From positions 13,404 to 77,403 of the forward strand of contig CAVSME010000011.1 in assembly GCA_963728985.1 (NCBI GenBank): a stretch of DNA of 64,000 nt. Direction: 5' to 3'. Each line of letters begins with the position of its first letter. Positions within the stretch are counted from its first letter, which is position 1. Both the position numbers and the translations under genes were made by a program. Under the pieces are notes generated by a model. That model was not told where the DNA came from. It worked only from the letters and a program-made list of their open reading frames with translations, and searched no databases. The stretch is from DASXAI01 sp963728985. Its GTDB lineage: Bacteria > Actinomycetota > Acidimicrobiia > Acidimicrobiales > Ilumatobacteraceae. Shown here piece after piece: positions 24,539 through 33,492 of the stretch.

Positions 24539-27500
24539 CTAGACGCTCTCCAGATGTGCCGCCGCCTGTCGGGCGAGAAGATCCATGCCGAGCTCACGGG
24601 TCACACCGATGACGTCGTTGAGCAGTTCCGCGGCGAGCTCGCGATCGCTTCGTGATCGTCGTTCGAGGAGCATCCGCGCATGCCAGTAATGGGTCCGCGC
24701 CGCCAACGGAGGAAAGCGGGCGCCGAGCTCGAGCTGAGCGGCAGACTGGTAGGCGGCGTCCGCCTCATCGAGGAGCCCAAGGGTCGTGAGCAGATGGCCG
24801 ATGCTGCGATCGGCTGCGCCTTCGATCGACGTGCCGATCGTGACGACGAGGAGCTGCCCCGCCCATGGCGTGATGTGCGGCAGCAGCGTCTCGGCCGCAG
24901 CTACGTGGCCGAGCTGCCGGCAGACCTCGGGCAGGTAGCGCACGGCGAGTGGCGTGCTGTCGTGGCGGGCCAGACGCGAGTCGTCAAGGGTCAGGAAGAG
25001 TCGCTCGAACTCGATGGCGGCTGCGGTGTGTTGGCCGGCGTCGGCGAGGGCTCCTGCGAGCATGGCCCGCCAGGCCGGCAGTTGATCGAGGAGCAGATCC
25101 AGTTGGCGGAGACCGCCGATCACCTTGTCCACCACGCCTTGCTCCATGCGGGCGGCCAGGATCTGCGCGCCATATCCGAGGGCGACGACGGCGTTGTGCC
25201 GGCCACCGTGTTCCTGCGCCGCTGCGGCGATTCGCTTCCCGTCGCCAAACCGCCCCTCGGCCGTAGCGATTGCGGCATCCCAGAGCAGACTGTTGTTCAT
25301 GGCGATGCCCTGCCGGCTCTCCGTGGCCTGCTCGCGGCATCTGGCGAGGGCCTGTTCTGCATCCGTCCGGCGGCCCACACGCAACCGCGCCCATGCCAGG
25401 CTCCTCGCGGTCGACCACGTATTGCGGCCGGCAACCCGGGAGTCGCTGAGCGTTCTGGCTATCTGGTAGAGGTCCTCGGCCGCGCTGAGCATGGCGGCGG
25501 CGTCCGGGCCGCGTGACTCCAACCACAGCGTCGAGTGCAGCGTTTCGGTGATCGCATCCGCGTCACCCGTTCGCCGGGCCATCGCCACCGCCTGGGCCGC
25601 TAGCTCGCTGTCGTCGCTTCCCGCTTGACTCGCTCGCCAACCCAGGGCGCGTGCGCGGACAGGAGAATCGCCCGGCGGCAGCAACTCGAGAAGCTCGTCG
25701 AGCAAGCGATCGACGTTGGGATCCGGAGTGAGTCGGAGTATGTAGGTGTAGCCGTCGAGCGTTCGGAACAGGCCCTCGGGATCGCCTCGTCGTCTAGCCA
25801 GGTCAGCGGCCTCGAGCCAGAGCGGTTGGGCCGCATCGGGCAACGTGAGGCTGTTCAGCGCATCGGCCAAGGAGCTCAGCACCCGGAAGCGACGGTCCAG
25901 GTCGGCAGGCAGGCGTTCGAGCGTGTCGAGAGCAACCCGGAAGTGGTGAACGGCGTCCTCGAACGCCAGGCGCCGCGTCGCGTCGTCGCCAGCGGCGAGT
26001 GCGCTGCGCACGGTGATGGAAGGGTCCCCAACGTCTCCCGCGGCGGCATAGTGGTAGGCAATCGCGTCCAGGTGCGATGAGAGATCTCCAGAAGTGCGCT
26101 CGATCTCCTCGGCGACCCGCCAGTGCAGACGAGCCTGTCGGGTGAGCGAAAGGTTCGCTGTGGCCGCGTGACGCACGAGCGCATGGGCGAAGCAGAGGCG
26201 TCCCGGCCCTTGCTCACGGAGCAGGCCCGCTTTGACCGCCTCTTCCAACGCATCGATCGTTTCGTCGAGTCCAATCCCGAGCACCGAAGCCACCGTCGTG
26301 ACGTCAAAGGTCTGTCCGACGACGGCGGCGGCGTCGAGTGCCTGGCGCGGGCGGGGGTCGAGGCGGCCAAGACGACGTTCAATCATCAGTCGCACTCCCG
26401 ACGGGATCTCCAAGTCGTTCAGCTGCGCCGGTGTGAGCCACTCCCCAGTCGGCGTGAGCAACATGCCGCTTTCTGCGAGATGCGTGATCAGGGCTCCGAG
26501 GAAGAAGGGATTGCCGTCGGTTTCCTCCTTCAACCACCGCGAGAACTCATCCGGCGGTCGCTCGCCCGCGTGCAGGGCGATGAACTCGCCGACCTCGCCC
26601 GCTTCGAGTCCTGCCAACGAGAGCAGACGAAGATCGCGTGCGGTGCTGAACTCGTCGAACGCGAAGCGGGTGTCGCCATCCGCGTCACGATCCCTGCTCG
26701 TGGCGAGCACGCCCATCCGGGGTACGGCGGCGTCGCAGAGATGGCGCAGCATGAGCGCCGTGGCGGCCTCGGCCCAGTGGAGATCGTCGACTACCAGGAG
26801 GAGGGGCTGTTCGCCAGCGATCGCCGCGGCCAGGGAAGCAACTGCGTCGAACAACCGCCAGCGCTGCGTCTCTGGCTCGGCCTCGGCCGGAGGCACGAGT
26901 GCGGGCAGGCGTCGGGCCAGGTCCGGCCACAGGCGCACCAGCTCGGGGGCACCCTTGCCGAGCACGCGGGCGAGGGTGGCGTCCGGGCACGCTTCTAGCC
27001 AAGAGCCGAACGCCTCGACCACGGGCTGGTAGGGGGCGCGCAGCCCCTCGTCGCAGTGGCCATACAGGACGACGAAGCCCGACGCCGCTGCCGTCTGCCC
27101 GATCGCGCCGGCGAGACTGCTCTTGCCAACGCCGGGTTCCCCCACGATCAACACGCTCCGAGACTGTCCGTCCGCGAGCGCTTCGAGCAGACGTTTCCCG
27201 GCGGCGACCTCGAGGCTGCGGCCAACGAACGTCGCGGGGACGGCGCCGGCCAACGCTGCGGGCAGGTCGTCGTCCTTCTGGGGCGCCAACTCGTACACCT
27301 CGACTGGCGTGTCGAATCCGCGCAAGCGCCGCTCGCCCAGACGATGCAGGTCATACGCCGCGCGGCCTCGAGTGAGTAGGACCGTGCTCGCGCTGACCAG
27401 AGCCGTGCCCCCCGGCGCCTCCGCGCACAACCGGCTCGCCTCGATCGCCGCCACGCCGTGCCAATCCGTTGCCTCCTGCACCAGGTCACCGCTGCTCAGC

Positions 27501-27787
27501 CCGAAGCGGAGTTGCAGGCCAGCACCCAGGTAGAACCGGTCGACGAGGCCCTGCAGAGCCACGGTGGCGTCGAGGGCTGCGACCGCGCTCGAGAACGTCG
27601 CCATCACACCGTCGCCCAGACCTTTCACGACCTGGCCGCCGTGCGCCGCCACGACGTCTCGGCTGACCCGCTCCAGCTCGATCAACCGGACATCGGCATG
27701 GGCGTCCCCGAGGTACGTACGAAAGGCCGTCGAGCCCACGACGTCAGTGAACAACACCGTTACCGTCTCCGGTCTCGGGCTCGTCAC
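24539..27787 (-). CDS. class III adenylate/guanylate cyclase-domain STAND ATPase
   Basis: A protein of about 1082 residues. The N-terminal nucleotide-cyclase homology domain has the metal motif VLFTDVVGST and the hairpin KGLGDGVMATF. It is followed by an AAA/STAND ATPase with Walker A GEPGVGKSS and Walker B LLLVVDDLHWAEA, then long TPR-like helical repeats. This architecture is common in Actinobacteria (CyaA-like large regulators lacking a DNA-binding domain). The cyclase metal Asp residues are present, so catalysis is possible. GTG at 27787 starts right at the conserved domain; an ATG at 27880 would add 31 low-complexity residues. Position next to CMD and TauE genes gives no clear target. 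Confidence 0.9.
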   Translation of the reverse strand: MTSPRPETVTVLFTDVVGSTAFRTYLGDAHADVRLIELERVSRDVVAAHGGQVVKGLGDGVMATFSSAVAALDATVALQGLVDRFYLGAGLQLRFGLSSGDLVQEATDWHGVAAIEASRLCAEAPGGTALVSASTVLLTRGRAAYDLHRLGERRLRGFDTPVEVYELAPQKDDDLPAALAGAVPATFVGRSLEVAAGKRLLEALADGQSRSVLIVGEPGVGKSSLAGAIGQTAAASGFVVLYGHCDEGLRAPYQPVVEAFGSWLEACPDATLARVLGKGAPELVRLWPDLARRLPALVPPAEAEPETQRWRLFDAVASLAAAIAGEQPLLLVVDDLHWAEAATALMLRHLCDAAVPRMGVLATSRDRDADGDTRFAFDEFSTARDLRLLSLAGLEAGEVGEFIALHAGERPPDEFSRWLKEETDGNPFFLGALITHLAESGMLLTPTGEWLTPAQLNDLEIPSGVRLMIERRLGRLDPRPRQALDAAAVVGQTFDVTTVASVLGIGLDETIDALEEAVKAGLLREQGPGRLCFAHALVRHAATANLSLTRQARLHWRVAEEIERTSGDLSSHLDAIAYHYAAAGDVGDPSITVRSALAAGDDATRRLAFEDAVHHFRVALDTLERLPADLDRRFRVLSSLADALNSLTLPDAAQPLWLEAADLARRRGDPEGLFRTLDGYTYILRLTPDPNVDRLLDELLELLPPGDSPVRARALGWRASQAGSDDSELAAQAVAMARRTGDADAITETLHSTLWLESRGPDAAAMLSAAEDLYQIARTLSDSRVAGRNTWSTARSLAWARLRVGRRTDAEQALARCREQATESRQGIAMNNSLLWDAAIATAEGRFGDGKRIAAAAQEHGGRHNAVVALGYGAQILAARMEQGVVDKVIGGLRQLDLLLDQLPAWRAMLAGALADAGQHTAAAIEFERLFLTLDDSRLARHDSTPLAVRYLPEVCRQLGHVAAAETLLPHITPWAGQLLVVTIGTSIEGAADRSIGHLLTTLGLLDEADAAYQSAAQLELGARFPPLAARTHYWHARMLLERRSRSDRELAAELLNDVIGVTRELGMDLLARQAAAHLESV

Positions 27788-27916
27788 GGCCGCAGCGTAG
27801 AACCTTGGCGACTCATGACCGCTTCGCTGTCCGGCTGTGGTGTCACCCGAACGAGCGGAAACCGCTCGTTCTCGTGCCATCGATGTGACCGGAAGGCATC
27901 TGGATGGAGGGTGCTG

Positions 27917-28657
27917 CTACCTGGCGAAGGCCAGGAGGCTCAGCCCGAGGGCGAGGAGGCCACCGCCGTAGAGCCGCTCCAGGTGACGCGGGTCCAGGCG
28001 CAGCGCGGCCCGGGCACCGAGGCTGGACAGCGGGATCGACGCTGCCGCGAAGACCGCGGTCACCGACCAGTCGATGTGGCCGAGGGCGGCGTGCACGATC
28101 GTGCCGGGCACGGCCAGCACCGACGCCACGGCGAGCGAGGCGGCCAAGGCGGACTTGATCGGCATCCGCAGCACCGCGAGGTACAACGGCACCAGCAGGA
28201 ACCCGCCGGCGTTGGCCAGCAGGCCCCCGAGCAGGCCCACGGTCACCGCCACCAGCGCCAGCCGCAGCCGGGGGCGGGCCACGTCGCGCACCACCTCGTC
28301 GGGATGGGGATGCAGGAGGATGCGCAGCCCGATGACGGCGACGGTCACCTCGGTGGCGGCGACCAGCACGCTGCCGTCGATCCACCGCGTCGCCCATGCC
28401 CCGACGACGGTGGCCGGTATCCCCCAGGCAACGCTCCAGCGGATCGTGGTCGGGTCGCCCAGCCCCAGCCGGCGGTAGTGGCGGTAGGCAGCGAGCGTGG
28501 CCGGCACCGTGGCCGGCAACGGCGACGCCACGGCCACGATCGGCGGGACGCCGACGGCAGCCAGGAGGGGTGTGGCGATCGCGGATCCGCCCTTGCCGAA
28601 CAAGCCGCCCAGGAAGCCCACGGCGGCACCGATCAGCGCGATGGCGATCCACGTCAC
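27917..28657 (-). CDS. TauE/SafE-type sulfite/organosulfonate exporter family permease
   Basis: A 246-residue membrane protein with about eight hydrophobic segments. The two family repeats each have the Gly-rich loop: FLGGLFGKGGSAIATPLL near the N terminus and LLGGLLANAGGFLLVPLY in the second half. The family exports small anions such as sulfite, sulfoacetate or related compounds. GTG at 28657 is the start. It is divergent from the LysR gene across 70 bases, the classic arrangement of a LysR regulator and its target. Confidence 0.87.
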   Translation of the reverse strand: MTWIAIALIGAAVGFLGGLFGKGGSAIATPLLAAVGVPPIVAVASPLPATVPATLAAYRHYRRLGLGDPTTIRWSVAWGIPATVVGAWATRWIDGSVLVAATEVTVAVIGLRILLHPHPDEVVRDVARPRLRLALVAVTVGLLGGLLANAGGFLLVPLYLAVLRMPIKSALAASLAVASVLAVPGTIVHAALGHIDWSVTAVFAAASIPLSSLGARAALRLDPRHLERLYGGGLLALGLSLLAFAR

Positions 28658-28727
28658 GAGTCCAGGACACCACCCCCGCGCACTGCCGTCCAGGACCGAC
28701 TTTCTCCCAGTCCTATAGATTCGAACT
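28658..28727. promoter_or_regulatory. divergent promoter/operator between TauE/SafE permease and LysR genes
   Basis: This 70-base region contains the near-palindrome CTATAG-ATTCGAA-CTAT just upstream of the LysR ATG, with an ATAG/CTAT arm pair around TTCGAA. LysR regulators typically bind T-N11-A sites in such divergent regions and control both genes. A compact -10-like TATAGA lies inside the palindrome, so LysR autorepression is plausible. Confidence 0.5.
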
Positions 28728-29636
28728 ATGGAGCTGCATCAGCTGCGCTACGCCCTCGCCGTCGTCGACCACGGCACCTTCACCGCCGCCGCCGAGGCCT
28801 GCTTCGTCGCCCAACCCTCGCTCTCCCACGCCGTGCGGATGCTCGAGCGAGAGCTCGGCACGCCGCTGTTCGACCGGCTGGGCCGCCACACCTCGCTCAC
28901 CGCCGCCGGCCACGCCTTCGTGCCGGCGGCCCGCGAGGTCATGCGGGCGATCGAGACCGTGCGCGCCGGCGTCGATGCGGTGATCGGCGTCGACGCCGGG
29001 CACCTCGACCTGGTGGCGCTGCCGACGCTCGCCGTCGATCCCATCACGCCCCTCGTCGGCGCCTTCCGCACCGCCCACCCGGGCGTGACCGTCCGGCTGG
29101 CCCACCCGGAGGGCACCGACGAGCTCGTCGAGCTGGTCCGCTCGGGCAGCAGCGAGATCGGCGTGACGGAGCTACCCGTCGCCGCCGAGCGCATCGCCAC
29201 GATCCCCCTCGGCCGCCAGGAGCTGGTGGCCGTCCTGCCACCGGGCAGCGCTCGCCCTCGCGCCATCGAGCTGGCGGCGCTGGCCCGCCGGCCCCTCGTC
29301 ACCCAGCGGCGAGGGACGTCGACCCGCGACGCGCTCGACGGGGCGCTGGCCGCCATCGGCGCCGAGGCCACCGTCGCCGTCGAGACCGATCAGCGCGAGG
29401 CCATCGTGCCGCTGGTGCTGGCGGGCGCCGGCGCCGCCGTCGTGCCGCGCCCGATGGCCACGCTGGCCGGCCGCGACGGCGCCGTCGTCGCCCCGTTGCG
29501 GCCCCCGCTGTGGCGCCAGCTCGGCCTCATCCACCGCCAGGCCCCGCTGTCACCCGCCGCCCGGGCCTTCATCGCGCTGGCCGTTGGGCGACGAACAGCT
29601 GCCGGGGCGGCCGATCCTCCGTCGTCACCTCGGTGA
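28728..29636 (+). CDS. LysR family transcriptional regulator
   Basis: A 302-residue LysR regulator. The N-terminal winged helix is MELHQLRYALAVVDHGTFT followed by VAQPSLSHAVRMLERELGT and LFDRLGR. The effector domain runs from about residue 90 (HLDLVALPTLAVDPITPLV) to the C terminus. The divergent TauE/SafE permease is its most likely target. The last 68 bases overlap the 3' end of the convergent methyltransferase gene, and the final 15 or so residues (RRTAAGAADPPSSPR) look like read-through beyond the normal family end. Confidence 0.9.
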   Translation: MELHQLRYALAVVDHGTFTAAAEACFVAQPSLSHAVRMLERELGTPLFDRLGRHTSLTAAGHAFVPAAREVMRAIETVRAGVDAVIGVDAGHLDLVALPTLAVDPITPLVGAFRTAHPGVTVRLAHPEGTDELVELVRSGSSEIGVTELPVAAERIATIPLGRQELVAVLPPGSARPRAIELAALARRPLVTQRRGTSTRDALDGALAAIGAEATVAVETDQREAIVPLVLAGAGAAVVPRPMATLAGRDGAVVAPLRPPLWRQLGLIHRQAPLSPAARAFIALAVGRRTAAGAADPPSSPR

Positions 29637-30318
29637 CCTCGCTCGGGACGAACCCGGCGGCGGCCAGCCGCCGCAACCACACGGCGCGACCGAAGAGCCC
29701 GAGCCGGTGCGTCTCGTGCACCACCTCGACCGACCCATCGGCGTCGCGCAACAGGAAGACGTACTCGGTCGAGATCGACGTGTCCGCCGGATCCGGATCC
29801 CACGACCACTCGAGGAAGCGCACGGCCCGCCCGTCGGCACCGTCGTGGCCGCCGTGGTCGGTGTCCTCGGCGAACGTCTCGGCGATCTGGTCGGGGATGA
29901 AGACGGCCACACCGCCGGGCCGGCAGTGCACGTACGCCGTCTCGATGGCCTGGCGCAGGTCGTCCTCCGTCACCATGTAGTCGACGGCGTCGTGCACGAA
30001 CACCGCGTCGAACGTGCGCCCCAACCGCACGGTGCGCATGTCTCCCCGGTGATGCTCGCACTCGGGGTTGAGCCGTCGTGACCCCTCCAGCATGGCGCCC
30101 GACAAATCCACCAACGTCATCGTGAAGCTGGCCTTGAGGTGGAGGGCGTTGTGCCCGCCACCGCTGCCGAGCTCGAGCACGTCGTGCACGGGGATGGCGG
30201 CCGACCGCAGCATCGTGGCCGCGTAGGCCGCCTCCTCGGTGTACTCCTCGGGCGGCGAGATCAGCGGCCACCACGGGGCCAGCTCACCGTAGAAGCGGTG
30301 GCCCTCCTCGTCGACCAT
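29569..30318 (-). CDS. class I SAM-dependent methyltransferase
   Basis: A 249-residue methyltransferase with motif I VLELGSGGGHNA, the acidic residue in LVDLSGAML, and FDAVFVHDAVDYMV as motif IV. The C-terminal region with EYVFLLRDADGSVEVVHETH is typical of small-molecule methyltransferases of the ubiE/Methyltransf_25 group. It is divergent from the molybdopterin oxidoreductase with only 23 bases between starts, so both are probably leaderless or nearly so. The 3' end overlaps the LysR gene by 68 bases. Confidence 0.85.
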   Translation of the reverse strand: MVDEEGHRFYGELAPWWPLISPPEEYTEEAAYAATMLRSAAIPVHDVLELGSGGGHNALHLKASFTMTLVDLSGAMLEGSRRLNPECEHHRGDMRTVRLGRTFDAVFVHDAVDYMVTEDDLRQAIETAYVHCRPGGVAVFIPDQIAETFAEDTDHGGHDGADGRAVRFLEWSWDPDPADTSISTEYVFLLRDADGSVEVVHETHRLGLFGRAVWLRRLAAAGFVPSEVTEVTTEDRPPRQLFVAQRPAR

Positions 30319-30341
30319 CGCCGCAACCTACGCTGGTCGGG

Positions 30342-32471
30342 ATGGACGAGGTGCGCACGTTCTGCCGGATCTGCGAGCCGTCGTGCGGACTCGTGGCCCA
30401 CGTCGACGGAGGCGCCCTGGTCAAGCTCACGCCCGATCGCGACCATCCGGTCACGAAGGGCTTCGCCTGCCACAAGGGCCTGGCCGCGGTGGACGTGCAC
30501 CACGACCCCGACCGGCTCGATGATCCGCTGCTGCATGACGCCGACGGATCGCGCCGCGCCGTATCTTGGGACGAGGCGATGGCCTTCACGGCGCGGCGCC
30601 TGCAAGCGGTGATCGCCGACCACGGCCCCGGCGCGGTCAGTGCATACATCGGCAATCCCACAGCGTTCAACGCGCTGGCGACGCTCCACCTCGGCGCGCT
30701 GATCTACTCCATCGGCGTCCGCCGCACCTTCTCGTCGGGGACGCAGGACTGCGCCAACAAGTTCGTGGCGTCGGAAGCCGTGTTCGGCACGTCCACCGTC
30801 CACCCCATCCCCGATCTCGAGCACACCGACCTCTGCCTCATCATCGGCGAGAACCCGCGGGCATCGCAGGGCAGCTTCTACTCCATCCCGAACCTGCTCG
30901 GTGAGCTCCGCCGAGCGACGGCACGCGGCGCCCGCATCGTGTTCGTGAACCCACGCCGCATCGAGACACCCGAGCGGGGCGTGGGCGACACCGTCCTGAT
31001 CCGGCCCGACACCGATGTGTGGTTCCTGGCTGCCCTCCTCCACGAGATCGACCGGCTCAGCGGGTTCGACGCCGGCGTGCTGGAGCGCCACGGCAGCCAT
31101 GTGGCCGAGCTGCGCCAGTTCCTCGCCGCCTATCCAGCCGAGCGCGTCGCCGCCGTGACGGGCGTGCCGGCGGCCGCGGTGCGGGAGCTGGCAGCGGCGT
31201 GGGTGGCGACGCCACGGGCGTCAGTGCACGCGTCCACCGGCGTCAACATGGGCCGACAGGGGACGCTCGCCTACTGGCTCGTGCACATGCTGTCGTTCGT
31301 GACCGGTCGGCTCGACGTGGAGGGCGGCAACCTCAAGAGCGACGGCTTCTACGCCAACGCTCGCGCCGGCGCCGGCGTGCCCGACAACGGGTACGTCGAC
31401 ACCGAGTACGGGCGGCTGCGGCGCGGCGCACTGCCCGGCACCCTGCTGGCCGACGCCATCCTCGACAGCGACGAGCCCATACGCGCTCTCATCGTGCTGG
31501 CCGGCAACCCTGTGCTGTCCATCGCCGGCGAGGAGCGGCTGCGCAAGGCCTTCGAGCAACTCGAGCTGCTCGTCGTGATCGACATCTACCCGAGCGCCAC
31601 CGCCGAGCTGGCCCACGTGATCCTGCCGTCGACGGACATGTACGAGCGCGACGACCTCAACGTCGTCAACATCGGCACCAGCGCCCAGCCGTTCGTGCAG
31701 TACACGCCGTCCGTCGTCGAACCGAAGGGTGAGCGCCGGCCCGAGTGGTGGATCGCCCACCGGCTCCTCCAGGAGCTGGGCCGCAAGTCCATGCTCGACG
31801 ACCCCGAACCCGATCCGTGGGCCAAGTGGCGCCACATGTTGCAGAGCGGCAGCGGCGTGGATCTCGCCGAGTTGCAGCGAGACCACCCCGTGCGCGTGCT
31901 CCCGCGCCCGACGCCGGGACACTTCTACGAGCAGCAGGTCTTCACGGGCGACGGCCGCGTCGACTGCTGCCCTCCATCGTTCGCCGCCGCCCTCGACCGA
32001 TGCCACAACCTGTTCGCCGAGGCCGACGCGGGCCACCGCGGCCTGCGGCTCATCCACGGGCGCGACGCGTGGATGCACAACTCGTGGTTCGCCAACGTGC
32101 CCCGCATGAAGCGCGGCGGCCGCACCACCAACCCGCTGTCGATGCATCCCGACGACGCTGCTGGACTCGGGCTGGCCGACGGAGACGCCGTGCACGTCGC
32201 CAGTGCCCACGGTGAGATCGAAGCGGTGGTGGCGCACGACCCCGACCTCATGCCCGGTGTCGTCTCGATGGTGCACGGTTGGGGTCACGCCGCCAGCCCG
32301 GGCCTGCGCGTCGCCCGCGCTCATCCTGGTGCCAACCCGAACGCGCTGCTGCCGGCGGGCGAGGGCAGCTTCGAGCCCCTGTCGAGCCAGGCGCACATGA
32401 CCGGCATCCCGGTGACGGTCGTGTCTGCGTCGGCCTCCTCCGCTCCGCTTCGGCGGCCTCCTACTCGCTGA
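30342..32471 (+). CDS. molybdopterin oxidoreductase (DMSO reductase superfamily)
   Basis: A 709-residue enzyme with an N-terminal [4Fe-4S] site C8-x2-C11-x3-C15...C43, followed by molybdopterin domains. These contain SSGTQDCANKF, where Cys could be the Mo ligand, and PNPxxS-like DPSS regions. The C-terminal molybdopterin-dinucleotide-binding domain is GGRTTNPLSMHPDDAAGLGL. There is no Tat signal at the N terminus, so it is probably cytoplasmic. No adjacent FeS or membrane subunit is encoded, which fits the single-subunit, assimilatory or thiosulfate/formate-like group; substrate unknown. The C-terminal tail (SASASSAPLRRPPTR) looks like read-through. Confidence 0.9.
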   Translation: MDEVRTFCRICEPSCGLVAHVDGGALVKLTPDRDHPVTKGFACHKGLAAVDVHHDPDRLDDPLLHDADGSRRAVSWDEAMAFTARRLQAVIADHGPGAVSAYIGNPTAFNALATLHLGALIYSIGVRRTFSSGTQDCANKFVASEAVFGTSTVHPIPDLEHTDLCLIIGENPRASQGSFYSIPNLLGELRRATARGARIVFVNPRRIETPERGVGDTVLIRPDTDVWFLAALLHEIDRLSGFDAGVLERHGSHVAELRQFLAAYPAERVAAVTGVPAAAVRELAAAWVATPRASVHASTGVNMGRQGTLAYWLVHMLSFVTGRLDVEGGNLKSDGFYANARAGAGVPDNGYVDTEYGRLRRGALPGTLLADAILDSDEPIRALIVLAGNPVLSIAGEERLRKAFEQLELLVVIDIYPSATAELAHVILPSTDMYERDDLNVVNIGTSAQPFVQYTPSVVEPKGERRPEWWIAHRLLQELGRKSMLDDPEPDPWAKWRHMLQSGSGVDLAELQRDHPVRVLPRPTPGHFYEQQVFTGDGRVDCCPPSFAAALDRCHNLFAEADAGHRGLRLIHGRDAWMHNSWFANVPRMKRGGRTTNPLSMHPDDAAGLGLADGDAVHVASAHGEIEAVVAHDPDLMPGVVSMVHGWGHAASPGLRVARAHPGANPNALLPAGEGSFEPLSSQAHMTGIPVTVVSASASSAPLRRPPTR

Positions 32472-32499
32472 CGCTCGACAATCCGGCCGCCGCCCGGAC

Positions 32500-32518
32500 G
32501 CCGCCGCACTGCGGCGCC
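32500..32518. repeat. second copy of the GCCGCCGCA-N-TGCGGCG palindrome
   Basis: It lies in the 50-base gap between the convergent molybdopterin oxidoreductase and epoxide-hydrolase-like genes. It is identical to the palindrome at 15725-15743 except for the central base and one base in the right arm. It may act as a bidirectional terminator or REP-like element. Confidence 0.5.
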
Positions 32519-32521
32519 ACT

Positions 32522-33487
32522 TCACAGGCTGCTCAGGAACTCCAGCAGCGCCTCGTTGACCTCGGCCGGACGCTCCTGCTGCGTCCAATGGCCGCAGCCG
32601 GGCAGGATGATCGAGCGGTGCAGGCGGGGCAGCGTCTTGGGGAAGCGATCGATCGACGGCTGACCCCAGATGGTGGGCCCGTCGCGCTCGCCGCCCACGA
32701 ACAGGGCCGGCACCTCGATGGGGCGACCGCGGAACACGGAGAGGTCCTCCCAGTCGCGATCGACGTTGCGGTAGCGGTTGAGCCCACCGGTGAAGCCGGT
32801 GCGCTCGAACTCTCCGGCGTAGACATCGAGATCCTCGTCGGTGAGCCACTCCGGCATGGGTGACGGGTAGGCGAAGCGGTCGCGCATCTGACCGCCGTGC
32901 GGGATGGTGGCCACCGTCCCCGACGGATCAGGCCGCGGCGCGTCGCCCGACGCAGTGAAGTAGAAGCCGAGCAGCCACAACCGCACGTCCTGCTCCAGCT
33001 CGGCCTCGGCTCGGCCCGGCTCCTGGAAGTACTCGATGTAGAACTCCTCGGCGCCGCCCATCGCCCGGAACGCCGCGGTCGGTCGCGTGTCGCCGGCCGC
33101 CGCGAACGGAACCGACAGGCCGGCGACGGCGCGGAAGACGTCGGGCCGCATGAGCGCCGAGTTCCATGCGATGGGCGCGCCCCAGTCGTGGCCGACCACG
33201 ACGGCGGCGTCCTCTCCGAGCGCTCGCACCAGGCCGACGTTGTCGGCCACGTGCTGCACCATGCGGTAGGCGTCGATCGCCGTGGGCGCCGACGACCGGC
33301 CGTAGCCCCGGACATCGATGGCCAGCGCCCGGTAGCCGGCGGCGGCCAGCGCCGGCAGCTGGTGGCGGTACGAGTACCACGACTCGGGGAAGCCGTGGAC
33401 CAGGAGCACCAAGGGACCCTCGCCCTGCTCCACGTAGTGCAGCCGGATGCCGTTGACCGACACCACGCCATGACGCCAGTCCGTCAT
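32522..33487 (-). CDS. epoxide hydrolase-like alpha/beta hydrolase
   Basis: A 321-residue alpha/beta hydrolase of the epoxide hydrolase type. It has oxyanion motif HGFPES (31-36), nucleophile elbow VGHDWGAPIAW with Asp101, and C-terminal catalytic His in GCGHWTQQERP. A cap domain with Tyr-rich segments (EEFYIEYFQEPGRAE) supplies the epoxide-polarising tyrosines. It likely opens epoxides to diols. GGAAG precedes the ATG at 33487, 5 bases after the stop of the upstream crotonase gene, so the two are one operon. Related alternatives are haloalkane dehalogenase or fluoroacetate dehalogenase. Confidence 0.88.
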   Translation of the reverse strand: MTDWRHGVVSVNGIRLHYVEQGEGPLVLLVHGFPESWYSYRHQLPALAAAGYRALAIDVRGYGRSSAPTAIDAYRMVQHVADNVGLVRALGEDAAVVVGHDWGAPIAWNSALMRPDVFRAVAGLSVPFAAAGDTRPTAAFRAMGGAEEFYIEYFQEPGRAEAELEQDVRLWLLGFYFTASGDAPRPDPSGTVATIPHGGQMRDRFAYPSPMPEWLTDEDLDVYAGEFERTGFTGGLNRYRNVDRDWEDLSVFRGRPIEVPALFVGGERDGPTIWGQPSIDRFPKTLPRLHRSIILPGCGHWTQQERPAEVNEALLEFLSSL

Positions 33488-33492
33488 GTCCG

